Shown piece after piece: positions 45,728-58,177 of a DNA stretch of 64,000 nt. Below the pieces are notes generated by a model that was given only the letters and a program-made list of their open reading frames with translations, made no database searches and was not told where the DNA came from. Numbering within the stretch: the stretch's first letter is position 1; each line of letters opens with the position of its first letter. The position numbers and the translations under genes were made by a program. Location of the stretch: NCBI RefSeq assembly GCF_958295425.1, contig NC_081139.1, forward strand, positions 27,983,463-28,047,462. The letters run 5' to 3'. The stretch is from Solea solea (taxonomy: Eukaryota > Chordata > Actinopteri > Pleuronectiformes > Soleidae).

Positions 45728-46273
45728 CACTGCCTGGCCAAAAAAGAAGTCGCCACCTGGATTTAACTAAGCAAATAGGTAAGGGGTTGCTGCAGTTGGT
45801 CAGGTCTAGGTTCAGCAACATTATGTGCCCAAAGAATGAGGTCAGCTGACTACCTGAATATAATGAATGACCAGATTATTCCATCAATGCATTTTTTTCT
45901 TCCCTGATGATATGGGCATATTCCAGATGACAATGTCAGGATTCATCAGGCTCAAATAGTGAAAGAGTGGTTCAGGGAGCATGAGACATTATTTTCACAC
46001 ATGGATTGGCCACCACAGAGTCCAGACCTTAACCCCATTGAGAATCTTTGGGATGTGCTGGAGAAGGCTTTGCTCAGTGGCCCGACTCTCCCATCATCAA
46101 TACAAGATCTTGGTGAAAAATCAATGCAACACTGGATGGAAATAAATCTTGTGACATTGCAGTAGCTTATGGAAACAATGCCACAGCGAATGAGTGAGTA
46201 ATCAAAGCTAAAGGCGCTCCAACCATGTAACCCTTTTTTTAGGTGGCGACTTTTTTTTTGGCCAGGCAGTGTG
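45728..46273 (+). mobile_element. Internally deleted Tc1-like element
   Basis: Ends CACTGCCTGGCCAAAAAAGA and, inverted, TTTTTTTTTGGCCAGGCAGT, both next to TA. The interior keeps only the transposase C-terminus on the plus strand (45959-46165: [36 protein letters not shown]), including the last catalytic Glu. The N-terminal two thirds are missing and the left tip has lost about two bases. A different family from the element at 34110. Confidence 0.9.
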
Positions 46274-46388
46274 TATATACATATGTATACATATATGTAC
46301 ATATGTACACATATGTATACATATATGTACATATATATCTATATGTACATATAGATATATACATATGTATATGTATATGTATACATAT

Positions 46389-47208
46389 TAGAGTTGTTCC
46401 GATTCCGATACCAGTATCGGAAATGCCTCCGATACTGTCGAAAATGTGGGCATCGGTATCGGTGAGTACTGGAATCCATGCACCGATCCGATACCACGTA
46501 ATTTATTAGAGCTCCGTTAGCTCTGACACGGTTCTTCTTCTTGAAACAGTTGCGCTGTGCTTTAGTGTGTTTTAGAGGTGTGAAGAAGAACTGATCACCT
46601 GACACCTGTAGACAAGGAGCTAACGTTAGCTCATCATGTCGGCAGTTTGGCAGTATTTACCAGTTAGCTCCGTTAGTGTTGTTAGCTGCGCTAGCTCCGT
46701 TAGCACGCCTACAGTCATACTGGAGAGGCCCGTTTATTAAACAAAAAGAGCAGCGCTACAACTAAGCAGCGTACCTGTGTCCTGCGTATGTATGCGTCTG
46801 TTTTTAAAGTTTAGCGTGACTTCAGAGACTCATTTTAACAATCTGGAGTCATGTAAAAATGTTGTCACGCGCATCCTTTCCCGGTCAGTCGTCATGGAAA
46901 CATGAAGCTCTGCCAGTGTTGCGGTGTTTGGACCAGAGTGAAAACAAACGTACAAGCTGAAAAACGAAATAACACATCACTGGTAAAAATAAATAGTGTC
47001 CATTTGCTGTATTTGTTCATGTTTTACAGAGAGTTTAACCTGAGCCAAACATTACCACCAACGATAATCATATCACAGTCATGCAGGCGTAGTATGATAT
47101 ATATTTTTTTATAACACACTGGTATCAGTACTCTGTATCGGCCGATACCCACAGCACAAGTATCGGAATCGGTATCGGGAGGGAAAAAATGGTATCGGAA
47201 CATCTCTA
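46389..47208 (+). mobile_element. hAT-type non-autonomous element, complete, 820 bp
   Basis: It starts TAGAGTTGTTCCGATTCCGA and ends GGTATCGGAACATCTCTA (inverted TAGAGATGTTCCGATACC). It is flanked by the 8-bp direct repeat ATACATAT (46381-46388, 47209-47216), as for hAT elements. TATCGG/CCGATA motifs are dense near both ends (subterminal repeats). The interior shows GTTAGCTCCGTTAGC repeats and no transposase frame. Confidence 0.92.
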
Positions 47209-47216
47209 ATACATAT

Positions 47217-47639
47217 GTATACATATATGTATACATATACATATATGTGTATGTATATATTGCATATACATACATAAAAGGTTAACATGACGCAAACGTG
47301 CGCGTTAAACACAATATTGTGACGTTTTATATTACATTTTTCAGACACCAGCTGCTGCTGCTCTGAGATCAAAATAAACCTCCAGACATGACACCTCATC
47401 TCCACCGTCAGGTTTATAAATACAGTGTTCACTGGACACTCGCCCGCTTCACCACCGCGCCTCCTCTCAGTATGAGGGGGCTAAATGGGGTGAGCGGGCT
47501 AAAAAGAGAGAAGGAATGTGAGGGAGGAGCATTTGTTTTCAGTGTCAGGACACAATGTGAAAACTTCCCCTGTCAAGTCTTTAGTTAGAAACATGCTTTT
47601 ACTCTTTAATGTTGAACGCGCGCCACCTATCACCTCACA
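47217..47639. other. Intergenic, no gene seen
   Basis: TATG/CATA repeats to 47275, then unique DNA. Confidence 0.5.
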
Positions 47640-48521
47640 CCAGACACGTCCACCAAAGACACACCCACCAACGACACACATGCTAACAACACGTCCACCA
47701 ACAACACACATGCTAACAACACGTCCACCAAAGACACACCCACCAACGACACACATGCGAACAACACGTCCACCAAAGACACGTCCACCAACAACACACA
47801 TGATAACAACACGTCCACCAAAGACACATCGACCAACAACACACATGCTAACAACATGTCCACCAAAGACACACCCACCAACAACACACATGCTAACAAC
47901 ACGTCCACCAAAGACACACCCTCCAACAACACACATGCTAACAGTACGTCCACCAAAGACACACTCACCAACAACACACATGCTAACAACACGTCCACCA
48001 ACGACACACATGCTAACAAAATGTCCACCAACGACACACATACTAACAGTACGTCCACCAAAGACACACCCAGCAACAACACACATGCTAACACACCCAG
48101 CAACAACACACATGCTAACAACACATCCACCAATAACACGTCCACCAAAAACACACATGCTAACAATACGTCCACCAAAGACACACCCAACAACAACACA
48201 CATGCTAACGACACGTCCACCAAGACACACATGCTAACAACATGTCCACCAAAGACACGTTCACCAACAACACACATGTTAACAACACGTCCACCAAAGA
48301 CACACCCGCCAACAACACACATGCTAACAACACGTCCACCAAAGACACGTCCACCAACAACACACATGCTAACAACACGTCCACCAAAGACACGTCCACC
48401 AACAACACACATGCTAACAACACGTCCACCAAAGACACGTCCACCAACAACACACATGCTAACAACACGTCCACCAAAGACACGTCCACCAACAACACAC
48501 ATGCTAACAACACGTCCACTG
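47640..48521 (+). repeat. 45-bp minisatellite, about 0.88 kb
   Basis: The dominant unit contains ACACATGCTAACAACACGTC and CACCAAAGACACGTCCACCA, spaced 45 bp in the right half (ATGCT at 48321, 48366, 48411). The left half has 33- and 48-bp variants. Multiples of three keep several frames open; these are not genes. Confidence 0.96.
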
Positions 48522-49727
48522 CTGTTGTATTTTGTTATATCTCAGTTGAGTAGAAACACATTTCATTCACATTTGTCCTTTAATGTTAAAATAAATCATC
48601 TCGGTCCTCTGACGTGTGAAGGATCCGTGTGTTGACGGAACAGTGAGAAAAGTGTTCAGTGAGTTTTTGGAAACAGCTGAAGACGATGTGAAAACTGCGA
48701 TCTCTTCTCCGCTCGGGGGATGAAGGATAAAGGTGAAACGTCATGGGCGGAGTCATGAGACCTGAGACTTTCAAGTCAGCACCGGAGGGTGTGTGTATGG
48801 GGGGGGGTGAAGAGAGGGAGGAGGAAGGTTTAGAGACACCAAAAGTAACATTTCTAGACTCGCTTTGATTCCTTCCCCTCAGGCGGAGAGAGAAAAAAAA
48901 AGGTGGAGGTGGGAAGTCCGGTATCACACACAAACACACGCACACACGACGAGCAGCAACATGTCAGAGACGCCCTCGAGAGCTGCTGAAGTCTGAAGAC
49001 CAGGAATTTAGCTGAACACAAGAAGACTCAGATCTTCACATAATCTCAGATTACAACGTGGTGATCACATGATTTTCAGTTCATACACCAGAAAAATCCC
49101 ATCACACCACAAACGTCATCATTTTAGGACCTTTTGTGATTCAGGTGAACAGTGAGATTAAGACGTGGTCATGTGACGCATCCCTCCCTCTGCAGTTACA
49201 CTAAACAGTCAGACGGTCGTTTTACTTTAACTTCACTCAGTGACAAGAACAAAAAAAAGACACCTATCAAAGAGCAGGAAATTCTTCCTGTGGAATTTCT
49301 CTCAGCAGCCAATCAGGACGCAGAGTCGCCACTCAGCGGCCAATTAGAGCAAAGGAATTTCCCCTGTGGTGACCAATCACAGAGATAGACATCTAGTCTT
49401 AGCACTCGAGTCGCACTTTAAAGGTCGGCGTTCCTCTGGCTCCTCCATCGACAGCACGCTGGAGTCTGAGTCCGAGAGGAAGCTCAGAGACAGAAAGGTG
49501 ACACTGACAACTGTAACACACACACACACACACTTTCTTTTTCAGGAGGATGTGGGAGGAGCCTCTGTCACTGCAACAGGTCACACGGTCATAAATCATA
49601 CGTCCTTTACTGATCACAGGTTTTTCCATTTCTACACCAGAGGTCACGGATACATCACAGCACCATTTTAGGATCTCCAGGTCTTTAAGTCTCTGTGACA
49701 GGAAGCTCCTCCCCCACACACACACAC
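48522..49727. other. Intergenic, no gene seen
   Basis: Unique DNA with a partial family F outer end at 49149-49180 (CAGTGAGATTAAGACGTGGT) and a short CA run at 49518. Confidence 0.55.
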
Positions 49728-50010
49728 ACACTCACTCACTCTCCCACACCAAACCTCACAGCGAAAACCAGTGATTTTAACATCACACACACACACACAC
49801 AGCAGCTGTTGATCCACTGCTGCCTCCATCACTGAGTTCTAATGTCTGATTTTAGTGAATTTGACTTTAAAAATATTTCATTTAGACTTAACTCAGTGAC
49901 ACAAAGTGACCACACGAGGCAGCAGAGGATCAGCAGCTCCTGTGTCCTCGCAGCTAAAATCACTGATTTTCTCTATGAGGTTTGGTGTGGGAGAGTGAGT
50001 GTTCATGTGT
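49728..50010 (+). mobile_element. Foldback MITE copy M (family F), complete core
   Basis: ACTCACTCTCCCACACCAAA, a CA run expanded to about 10 units, the loop, then GAGGTTTGGTGTGGGAGAGT. Confidence 0.9.
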
Positions 50011-51042
50011 TCATGTCATTAAAGCTGCAGTTTGTCACTGTTCATGTGTTCATGTCTTTGTTCTTCATGAACAGAAACAATGTAACAGCTTTATTACGCC
50101 ACGTCTTTATATGTCAGATCTGACTGAGGGAGCGTTTGTGTGCATACAGCAGCAGAGCAGAGGCGGGTCGTGTTTGATATGATTATGTGTGAAGGAGGCG
50201 GAGTCTCAGTGTATCCCACCCTTAGTGAGGATTACTGTATTTTTTTTGATGAAGTAATTAAATTAATTATAATATTTTATCTGAAGTGTTTATGGTCGTT
50301 CACAGGCTTTAGTACTAAACAAGTACTGAACATTAAAACACTAAAAATGATTTGTTGTCTATTTAAACTGCTATCAGGTACCATTATATTATTTTTCACT
50401 GTTTTGTTATGATTTCCAATAGTTACAGCAGTTTCGGGCGGTTTCTTTCCGATCTGACTGCTGAAGGTGGCCAGCATATTTTCTTATTATTATTTTGGTT
50501 GGGGAAATTTTATACAAACACTGCACATTTTTATTTTAGTTGAGTTAAGTTGTGATCCCAGACCATTTTGAGTTTATATGAACATATTTACATGTAAGTT
50601 TAAGGGTTAAAATATAACCTGGTTTCATCAGCATCACTCAAACACTCCCAGTAAAACAATAAAAACAAGTTCCAGCTGTAGAATCATCCACTCACTCATC
50701 CTTTGACTGTAAATAAACTGTAAACCCTTTGATTGACAGAAAGAGGGGCGAGGCGACAGCAGGGGGCGCCGCAGGAGAACAACACGCACGGATGTTATGA
50801 AGGTGAAGAAAGAAAAGTCCAGAGAAAAACAAGCAGAGCTCCAGCAGAGAGGAAGGAGCGCTCGCGGTGACAGACACATGTGAACTCAAACAACAGCAGT
50901 GTCACCTCCAGCACAGAGGAGGAGCTCACGAGTGAATACGATCCGGCAGGAAGCCGACGCCACATGGACGACATGTGGAGCAGAAATGTGAGTCCGACGC
51001 CAGGAAGACACGAGTTCAAGTTCAGCTTCTGTGACGCGTCGC
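50011..51042. other. Intergenic, no gene seen
   Basis: Unique DNA; GACAGCAGGGGGCGCC at 50755 is another CTCF-like core. Confidence 0.5.
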
Positions 51043-51092
51043 TGAGTGAGTGAGTGAGTGAGTGAGTGAGTGAGTGAGTGAGTGAGTGAGTG
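51043..51092 (+). repeat. GAGT tetranucleotide microsatellite
   Basis: About 12 GAGT units. Confidence 0.95.
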
Positions 51093-51125
51093 ACGAAGTG
51101 AGGAGTGAGAAGACGTAAACTCGAC

Positions 51126-51440
51126 CACAAGTCTATGATGAGTCTACGATATCTACGTCACATGATCACAAAGTCTGTGAACCACTCACTCTCACACACC
51201 AAACCTCATAGAGAAAATCAGTGATTTTAGCTGCTGGTCCTCTGCTGCCTCGTGTGGTCACTCTGTGTCACTGAGGTCAATCTGAACAAAGCCGAACTGT
51301 TAAAATCAGACATTTGAACTCAGTGATGGAGGCAGCAGTGGATCAACCTGTGTGTGTGTGTGTGATGTTAAAATCACTGGTTTTCTCTACGAGGTTTGGT
51401 GTGTGAGAGTGAGTGTGTGTGTGTGTGTGTGGGAGAGTGA
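51126..51440 (-). mobile_element. Foldback MITE copy N (family F), near complete
   Basis: Outer end GTCTACGATATCTACGTCAC, both arms and a minus-oriented loop; a GT run has grown in the right arm (51408-51430). Confidence 0.88.
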
Positions 51441-52104
51441 GTGGATTACAAAGGGACCGAATTTTAATGGTTAATCGATTATAAATCACAAACATAAAGA
51501 TATTTTTCACCATATTTCAAATGGTGAAAAATTCAAACAGAACTCTGAATCGCCCAGATTTCAATTCAATTTTCAGTTTTTTTGCGTTAAAAACGTTTAA
51601 AAGTGTCAAATAATGGTCAGCATGTGTCCCTTTAAATGGCAAAAAACCTGTGATAAACATCATATTAAGGTGCGGAGGCCATTTTGAGGCCATGTTGTTG
51701 TGACAGTGACCCCTGACCCCGTGGTCCTGACATACAGGAGGTGTGTCCACGTCTTCTACAAACACAACGAAGAGCGTTTGTTTTCCACACACGGACGACC
51801 TCTCCTAACCAAACCCCGAACAAACAGTCGCCGTGACGACCAAACACTGTTGTTTCAACTGGGATGTTTGAAAAAAAAACTAAAAAAACAGAGCTCGATA
51901 AAAAATGTTGGATCAACATCCTGTCGACGCCCACTCCGCGCTTCACGTTTCCCCAAAAAACAAGGATTTAAAAAACAAACAAACAAAACACCAGCAGCAG
52001 CAGAGGGGGGCGGAGACATGGGAGTTGCGAGTGTTTTGCAAACGCAGCCAAAAACACGCCCACTTTGATTAGAGCTGTGTTTTCAGGACGTCAACGCATC
52101 ATCA
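51441..52104. other. Intergenic, no gene seen
   Basis: Unique DNA with A-rich runs; no gene signature. Confidence 0.5.
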
Positions 52105-52185
52105 GCGCTTTCACCCCCTCTGTGTGTGTGTGTGTGTGTGTGTGCATGTGTGTCTCAGAAGGTTAATTATAACACTGCGACTACT

Positions 52186-52216
<31 letters not shown>
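52105..52216 (+). repeat. GT and CA microsatellites
   Basis: GT at 52121-52144, CA at 52190-52216. Confidence 0.95.
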
Positions 52217-52289
52217 GAGGCAGAACATGTAATGAATCAGCTCGTCTTCGCTGTGTCTTTGTTATTAAAGTTCAACATTTCATTCTTTA

Positions 52290-52558
52290 TCTCAGTCACA
52301 TGATTACGTCTTTATCTCACTGTTTGTAAACCACTCACTCTCCCACACACACACACACTCTCCCACACACACACACACACACTCACTCACTCACTCCCCC
52401 ACACCAAGCCCAGAGAGAAAATCAGTGATTTTAGCTGCTGGTCCTCTGCTGGTCACTTTGTGTCACTGAGGTCAATCTGAGCAAAAGACTTTTAAAACCA
52501 AAGTCACAAAATCAGACATTTGAACTTAGTGATGGAGGCAGCAGAGGATCAACTACTC

Positions 52559-52566
<8 letters not shown>
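52290..52566 (-). mobile_element. Foldback MITE copy O (family F)
   Basis: ATGATTACGTCTTTATCTCA, a left arm with two CA runs inserted at CTCCCACAC, the loop, and CAACTACTCCTGTGTGTG running into a GT array. Confidence 0.86.
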
Positions 52567-52591
<25 letters not shown>

Positions 52592-52780
52592 TGAGCAACT
52601 GTCATTCCTGAAAATGATTTTCTACTGAGACCACCAGCTAAGATAGGAGCTACAGGGACAGCTGTGTGTGTGTGTGTGCATGTGCATGTGTGTGTGTGTG
52701 CGTGTGTGTGTGTGTGTGAGCAAGCTCGAGACAGCTGGGGACAGTTTGACAGAAAATGACAGCAGGGCAACACAAGACTC

Positions 52781-52842
<62 letters not shown>
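52560..52842 (+). repeat. GT and CA microsatellite cluster
   Basis: GT at 52560-52582 and 52662-52718, CA at 52780-52842. Confidence 0.95.
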
Positions 52843-52843
<1 letters not shown>

Positions 52844-53618
52844 GCACGTCAGTGACTATTTTTGAATTTTCAGAGTTGTAACAAATTACAGTAAAGTTAA
52901 GCCCTGCCCCCTTTGTGCTCCTTCAGTTGTGTCATTAATCAGTGAGAGTGAAACCCCGCCTCTGTCCTCGTCCTGAGGATGTCGGCTGATCACAGGTCCG
53001 CTCACCTGTCAGTGGTCACATGACATAAACTCAGCTCTGACCTGTGATGTGGGTCAACTTCACGTCACATGACACGTGGGTCACGTCTGCCGCAGTGATA
53101 CACACATGCAGCAGCTGCAGAGACACAGTGTGGGTGTGTGTGTGTGTGTGTGTATTTGCCTCTGCTTGCATGAGTGTGTGACTTTGACTTGATGCCAGGA
53201 ACAAAGTCACCTATTCAGAATCTAACACACACACACACACACCTGGTGTTGTTTGACTGTTAAATTTAACGTGTCTGTTTCTGCTGGATCTCATTTCCTT
53301 TGCTTCTGTGTGTGTGTGTGTTTCATATTTATTTATTTGTTTGTTTGTTTGTTGACGTTAAACAACCCTCACATACTCACTCACTCGTCATCTTTAACCA
53401 CAAACTGAAACCAAACATTATTCAACTATTTGACTTTTTTGATTTTCTCAACTCCTCCCCCACTCCCTCCCTCCCCCGTCCGTCTCCATGGTTACTGCAC
53501 CGTTATGCTTAGACGCTCTGTGGCTGCTGTGGTCGTGGCGAAGTTTAAAATTCCTTCACAGAGCGACGTGTCTTCACACGCCACAGTTTTCACTACATTT
53601 ACAAACAGGTGACTGTGT
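52843..53618. other. Intergenic, no gene seen
   Basis: Short GT (53128-53152), CA (53226-53242) and TTTG runs; otherwise unique. Confidence 0.5.
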
Positions 53619-53621
53619 CTG

Positions 53622-53858
53622 CAGCTCTCACACACGCACACACACAGAGACACACACACACCCACGCACACACACACACACAGAGATACACACGCACAGA
53701 GACACACACACACAGACACACACACACAGGGACAGAGACACAGAGATACACACGCACACACAGACACGCGCACACACACACACAGACACACACAGGGACA
53801 GAGACACACACAGACACACACGCATGTATGCTGTAAAAAGAATATATACTCATATATA

Positions 53859-53897
<39 letters not shown>

Positions 53898-53900
53898 GAT
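53622..53900 (+). repeat. CA/CAGA complex array and TA run
   Basis: ACACACAGAGACAC-type units to 53832, then a TA run at 53858-53898. Confidence 0.95.
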
Positions 53901-53946
53901 GATATAGAAACGCCGTCCAGTCCAGCTGATTACATACTCATAAAGA

Positions 53947-53961
53947 CCACCAGGGGGCAGC
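53947..53961 (+). promoter_or_regulatory. CTCF-like motif
   Basis: CCACCAGGGGGCAGC is a textbook match to the vertebrate CTCF core. It lies about 9 kb upstream of dag1; binding is inference. Confidence 0.45.
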
Positions 53962-54815
53962 ATATAAGGCTGACAGTCAGGTTCTGTTACAGCGTGAAAC
54001 CAGCACCGGTGCCGCTCTTCTTCTTTGTTTCCTGCACACATGAGGAAACGTCCACGTGATCACGTTACGTCACATTCGTGTGATTGTGCTCGTAAATCTA
54101 AAAGTTGTGTTTCATAGCATTTGTTGACATAACTGTGGTGTTGTGGTGGTGAGGACGTCCTCGGTTGACATGGCAACCCAGAGAGAGAGGGAGAGAGAGA
54201 CAGAGAGAGCGAGAGAGAGAGATGTTTGGCTCCATGAGCAGCAGACTAACCAGCCAAAACAAAAGAGAGGGGGTGATCATGTTGTGTCCAATCATATGCA
54301 GTTAATGCCCCAGAACTAATGACTCTGCACTGCCACCATGTTTACACACACACACACACACACGTACACACACACACACACAAACACGCACGCACACACA
54401 CACGTTAGACTGAGTGAAATTGCACTAAATTAAATTCAATAAAACAGTCGCGTGTTAATCCACTGAATTACTGCTGTGTGTTTTAGAGCCACGGTTCTCA
54501 AACTGTGGTGTGTGTACCACTGCTGGTGCACAGCTGAGCTCCCTCTGGTGGGCAATAGTGTGAAACAGCAGTGGATTCATTCATACATGAACATACATGC
54601 ACCAAATATGAACATCTCATCAGAGGAGGAGGAGGAGGAGGGATTTTATTTTTTATTCGATGTTTTAGTTTGAGGCGACTCATCCTGAAATGAGATGCGA
54701 AAAACAAAGTGGACTAAGTTTTGTTAAACGAGTAAATCCAAGCCTGGAGTCGTGGTCGGTCTGATCCTCCTCACTGAGCTGTTGTTGAGTTCCTGTCCCT
54801 GAGGGAGTCCTCAAA
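53962..54815. other. Intergenic, no gene seen
   Basis: GAGA at 54182-54222, CA at 54343-54405 and GGA at 54625-54641; otherwise unique. Confidence 0.5.
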
Positions 54816-55420
54816 CCACTTCACTCTGACTCCCCTCCCTTATCACCGTGTTCCATGACTTCCTGGGCTTGAAGACCATCCTTGTCCATGACGCCACCTC
54901 CCTCAGAGTCTTCAGGACCCACCTTGCCTGTTGCAGTCACTGGTTCATCTGGAGGTTCATCCCCATGATGCACAGGATGCATCCTGTAACAATCCCCTTC
55001 CTCCAGGACCTGTCCATGAGTTCCTGAACGTGATTCTGTCTGGGATGTGGTAGCGTGCCATAGCCAGGGTCTAAATAGCCATTCTCCATTACTCGAGAGG
55101 AAAGTCTTGGCTTCTACACTCAGAAGGGAGATGGAATCGCTTCTACACTCAGAATGGAGATGGAATCTCAGAGGGTTCCAGCCCTCTGTCACCCTCCAGG
55201 TCGCGTCCACAGTGTACATAGCAACAGTGGACCTTTCCTGTAGACCTTGTAGGGCAGGACACCCGGTCTGGAGGTCTGGAGGCTTCCTTCCCCAGGTCTT
55301 GTGAAGGGTCTTCAGCCCTGTGTGGGTCACGGGCGTTCCTCAGGAATTCCTCTACCTCTTCTTTGGAGCTGGAAAATCTGCCCGACCTGGTTTCACCGAG
55401 CAAGGCATCGGTGAAGCACA
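54816..55420 (-). other. Unidentified segment with an open minus-strand frame
   Basis: A non-repetitive, balanced-composition stretch with a 169-codon minus frame (54821-55330) that I do not recognise. It includes a 29-bp tandem duplication starting GCTTCTACACTCAGAA at about 55110-55168. It could be an old transposon piece or a processed sequence. Confidence 0.3.
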
Positions 55421-55563
55421 GATTATTCCAGAGAATGAATCAATTATGATAATAATGATGTTAGTCATGTGATCATCCAGTAAACCTTCAACAGGTGTGT
55501 GTGTGTGTGTGTGAGATGAAGTGACAGAGTATTGATTTACTTCTATAAACACACACATACACA

Positions 55564-55805
55564 GGTGTTCTCAAAGCGGCTTTACATTACAGTTTTGCCA
55601 TTTACTCATTCACTCACTCATTCACTCACCCTTTCATACTGCACATCTTTCACTCATCTTTCATACTCACTCACTCACACAACGTGGGCTTAAGTGTCTT
55701 TGCCCAAAGACACATCGGCACGTAGACGAGCGGAGCCGGGAATCAAACCCACAACCTGAGAGATTCTCCCACTCAGGACAATGGACTCTTCCACCGAGTG
55801 GAACT
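55564..55805 (-). mobile_element. tRNA-derived SINE
   Basis: On the minus strand CAGGTTGTGGGTTTGATTCC is a B-box-like tRNA head, followed by GTGTCTTTGGGCAAAGACAC and, after ATGAGTGAATGA repeats, the tail AAAGCCGCTTTGAGAACACC. This is the layout of fish tRNA SINEs. Confidence 0.75.
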
Positions 55806-56189
55806 GAACCAACCATGAACCCAGAGCCATGGGTTGGACCTCAGTGAGTGTCCGGCCTTTAAAAACACACCTGTTCATTTTTCAGCTGTTCTGCAGGGAG
55901 GGAGGACACATGGGTATGTAGGAAAGGAAAGACAGAAGGGAACAAGGAGAGGAGAGGAGGAGAGGCAGCAGAGATAAGTGGCTCAGAAAGCCGGTTAATA
56001 ACAGAGAGAGAGAGAGAGACAGCGAGACACAGAGAGAGCGACACAGAGAGAGAGACAGACAGAGAGAGAGAGGACTAAAAATAACCTGAGCTCAGAGGAA
56101 ACACCACAGATACAGTAACAACATCTCCACCTTCTGCTGCTGCTGTAAAACACAGTCAGCCCCAAATGTAACGTTGTAGCAACAGCGAC

Positions 56190-56228
<39 letters not shown>

Positions 56229-56599
56229 GCTAGGCGAGCACTTGCTCTTTACAGGAAAATAAACACACACACACACACACACACACGGTGCTGCGTTCAC
56301 GGACACACGAACAGCGCAGGAAACGCTGCGTTGATAACAATGAACTGACCGTGACTGAGCTCCGGTGAGAGCCGTTACTCCTCCTGCTCCCGCTCCTGCT
56401 GCCCCTTCTGCTCCTCCTGCTCCTGCTCCTCCCGCTCCGGTTCCGGTTCAGAACAAATCCACAGTGAGATTCTGTGAGAAAAAATTCACGCGATTCACAG
56501 AAGAAAAGACGAAAAAAAAAAATCGCGTGTGTGTGTGGCTCCGTTGACCGAACACACACACGTACAGAGATATACTGGGACACACACTCTCTCCCTCTC

Positions 56600-56631
<32 letters not shown>

Positions 56632-56924
56632 GTCCTGTTTCTGAGAGAACTGCTGCTGCAACTGCTGCTGACACTGAGAGAGGGGGCGGAGCATCACCGT
56701 CTTTACATGACTCCTCCCCTCAAAACTGCCTCCTCCCTTTTTTTGACAGACGTTCACATCAGGAGACACATGTACACACACGTACACACACACACGCACA
56801 CGTACACACAGGGTGGTGACATGGTGAACTGTGGTGATGTGTTAAACTTCAGCAGTTACAGAAGCTTTCTGAAAGTTACAAAGTGCAGTGGCTGAGATCA
56901 CAGTAACACAGGAGCTGCTGGTTT
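55806..56924. other. Intergenic, with microsatellites, no gene seen
   Basis: GAGA at 56004-56070, CA at 56190-56224, 56262-56284 and 56606-56630, and a GC-richer CTCCTGCTCCCGCTCC stretch at 56375-56450 that could belong to a promoter, without further support. Confidence 0.5.
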
Positions 56925-56929
56925 AACAT

Positions 56930-58141
56930 GTTTCTCACAGGTTCTGGAGCTGCTGTTCTAACATGTTCCTCACAGGTTCTGGAGCTGGTTTCTAACATGT
57001 TCCTCAGGTTCTGGAGCTGCTGGTCTAACATGTTCCTCACAGGTTCTGGAGCTGCTGGTCTAACATGTTCCTCACAGGTTCTGGAGCTGCTGGTCTAACA
57101 TGTGCCTCACAGGTTCTGGAGCTGCTGGTCTAACATGTTTCTCATAGGATCTGGAGCTGCTGGTCTTACATGTTCCTCACAGGTTCTGGAGCTAGTTTCT
57201 AACATGTTCCTCAGGTTCTGGAGCTGCTGGTCTAACATGTTCCTCACAGGTTCTGGAGCTGCTGGTCTAACATGTTCCTCACAGGTTCGGGGGCTGCTGG
57301 TTGAACATGTTCCTCACAGGTTCTGGAGCTGCTGGTCTAACATGTTCCTCACAGGTTCCTCACAGGTTCTGGAGAGAGAGAGAGAGACCTCACAGAGAGA
57401 CCTCAGAGGTTCTGGAGCTGCTGGTCTAACATGTTCCTCACAGGTTCTGGAGCTGGTTTCTAACATGTTCCTCAGGTTCTGGAGCTGCTGGTTTAACATG
57501 TTTCTCACAGGATCTGGAGCTGCTGGTCTAACATGTTCCTCAGGTTCTGGAGCTGCTGGTCTAACATGTTCCTCAGGTTCTGGAGCTGCTGGTCTAACAT
57601 GTTCCTCACAGGTTCTGGAGCTGCTGGTCTAACATGTTCCTCACAGGTTCTAGAGCTGCTGGTCTAACATGTGCCTCACAGGTTCTGGAGCTGCTGGTTT
57701 AACATGTTTCTCATAGGATCTGGAGCTGCTGGTCTAACATGTTCCTCACAGGTTCTGGAGCTGGTTTCTAACATGTTCCTCACAGGTTCGGGAGCTGCTG
57801 GTTGGACATGTTCCTCACAGGTTCTGGAGCTGCTGGTCCAACATGTTTCTCACAGGTTCCTCACAGGTTCCTCACAGGTTCTGGAGAGAGAGAGAGAGAC
57901 CTCACAGAGAGACCTCACAGGTTCTGGAGCTGCTGGTCTAACATGTTCCTCACAGGTTCTGGAGCTGGTTTCTAACATGTTCCTCACAGGTTCTGGAGCT
58001 GGTTTCTAACATGTTCCTCAGGTTCTGGAGCTGCTGGTCTAACATGTTCCTCAGGTTCTGGAGCTGCTGGTCGAACATGTTCCTCACAGGTTCTGGAGCT
58101 GCTGGTCTAACATGTTCCTCACAGGTTCCTCACAGGTTCTG

Positions 58142-58177
<36 letters not shown>

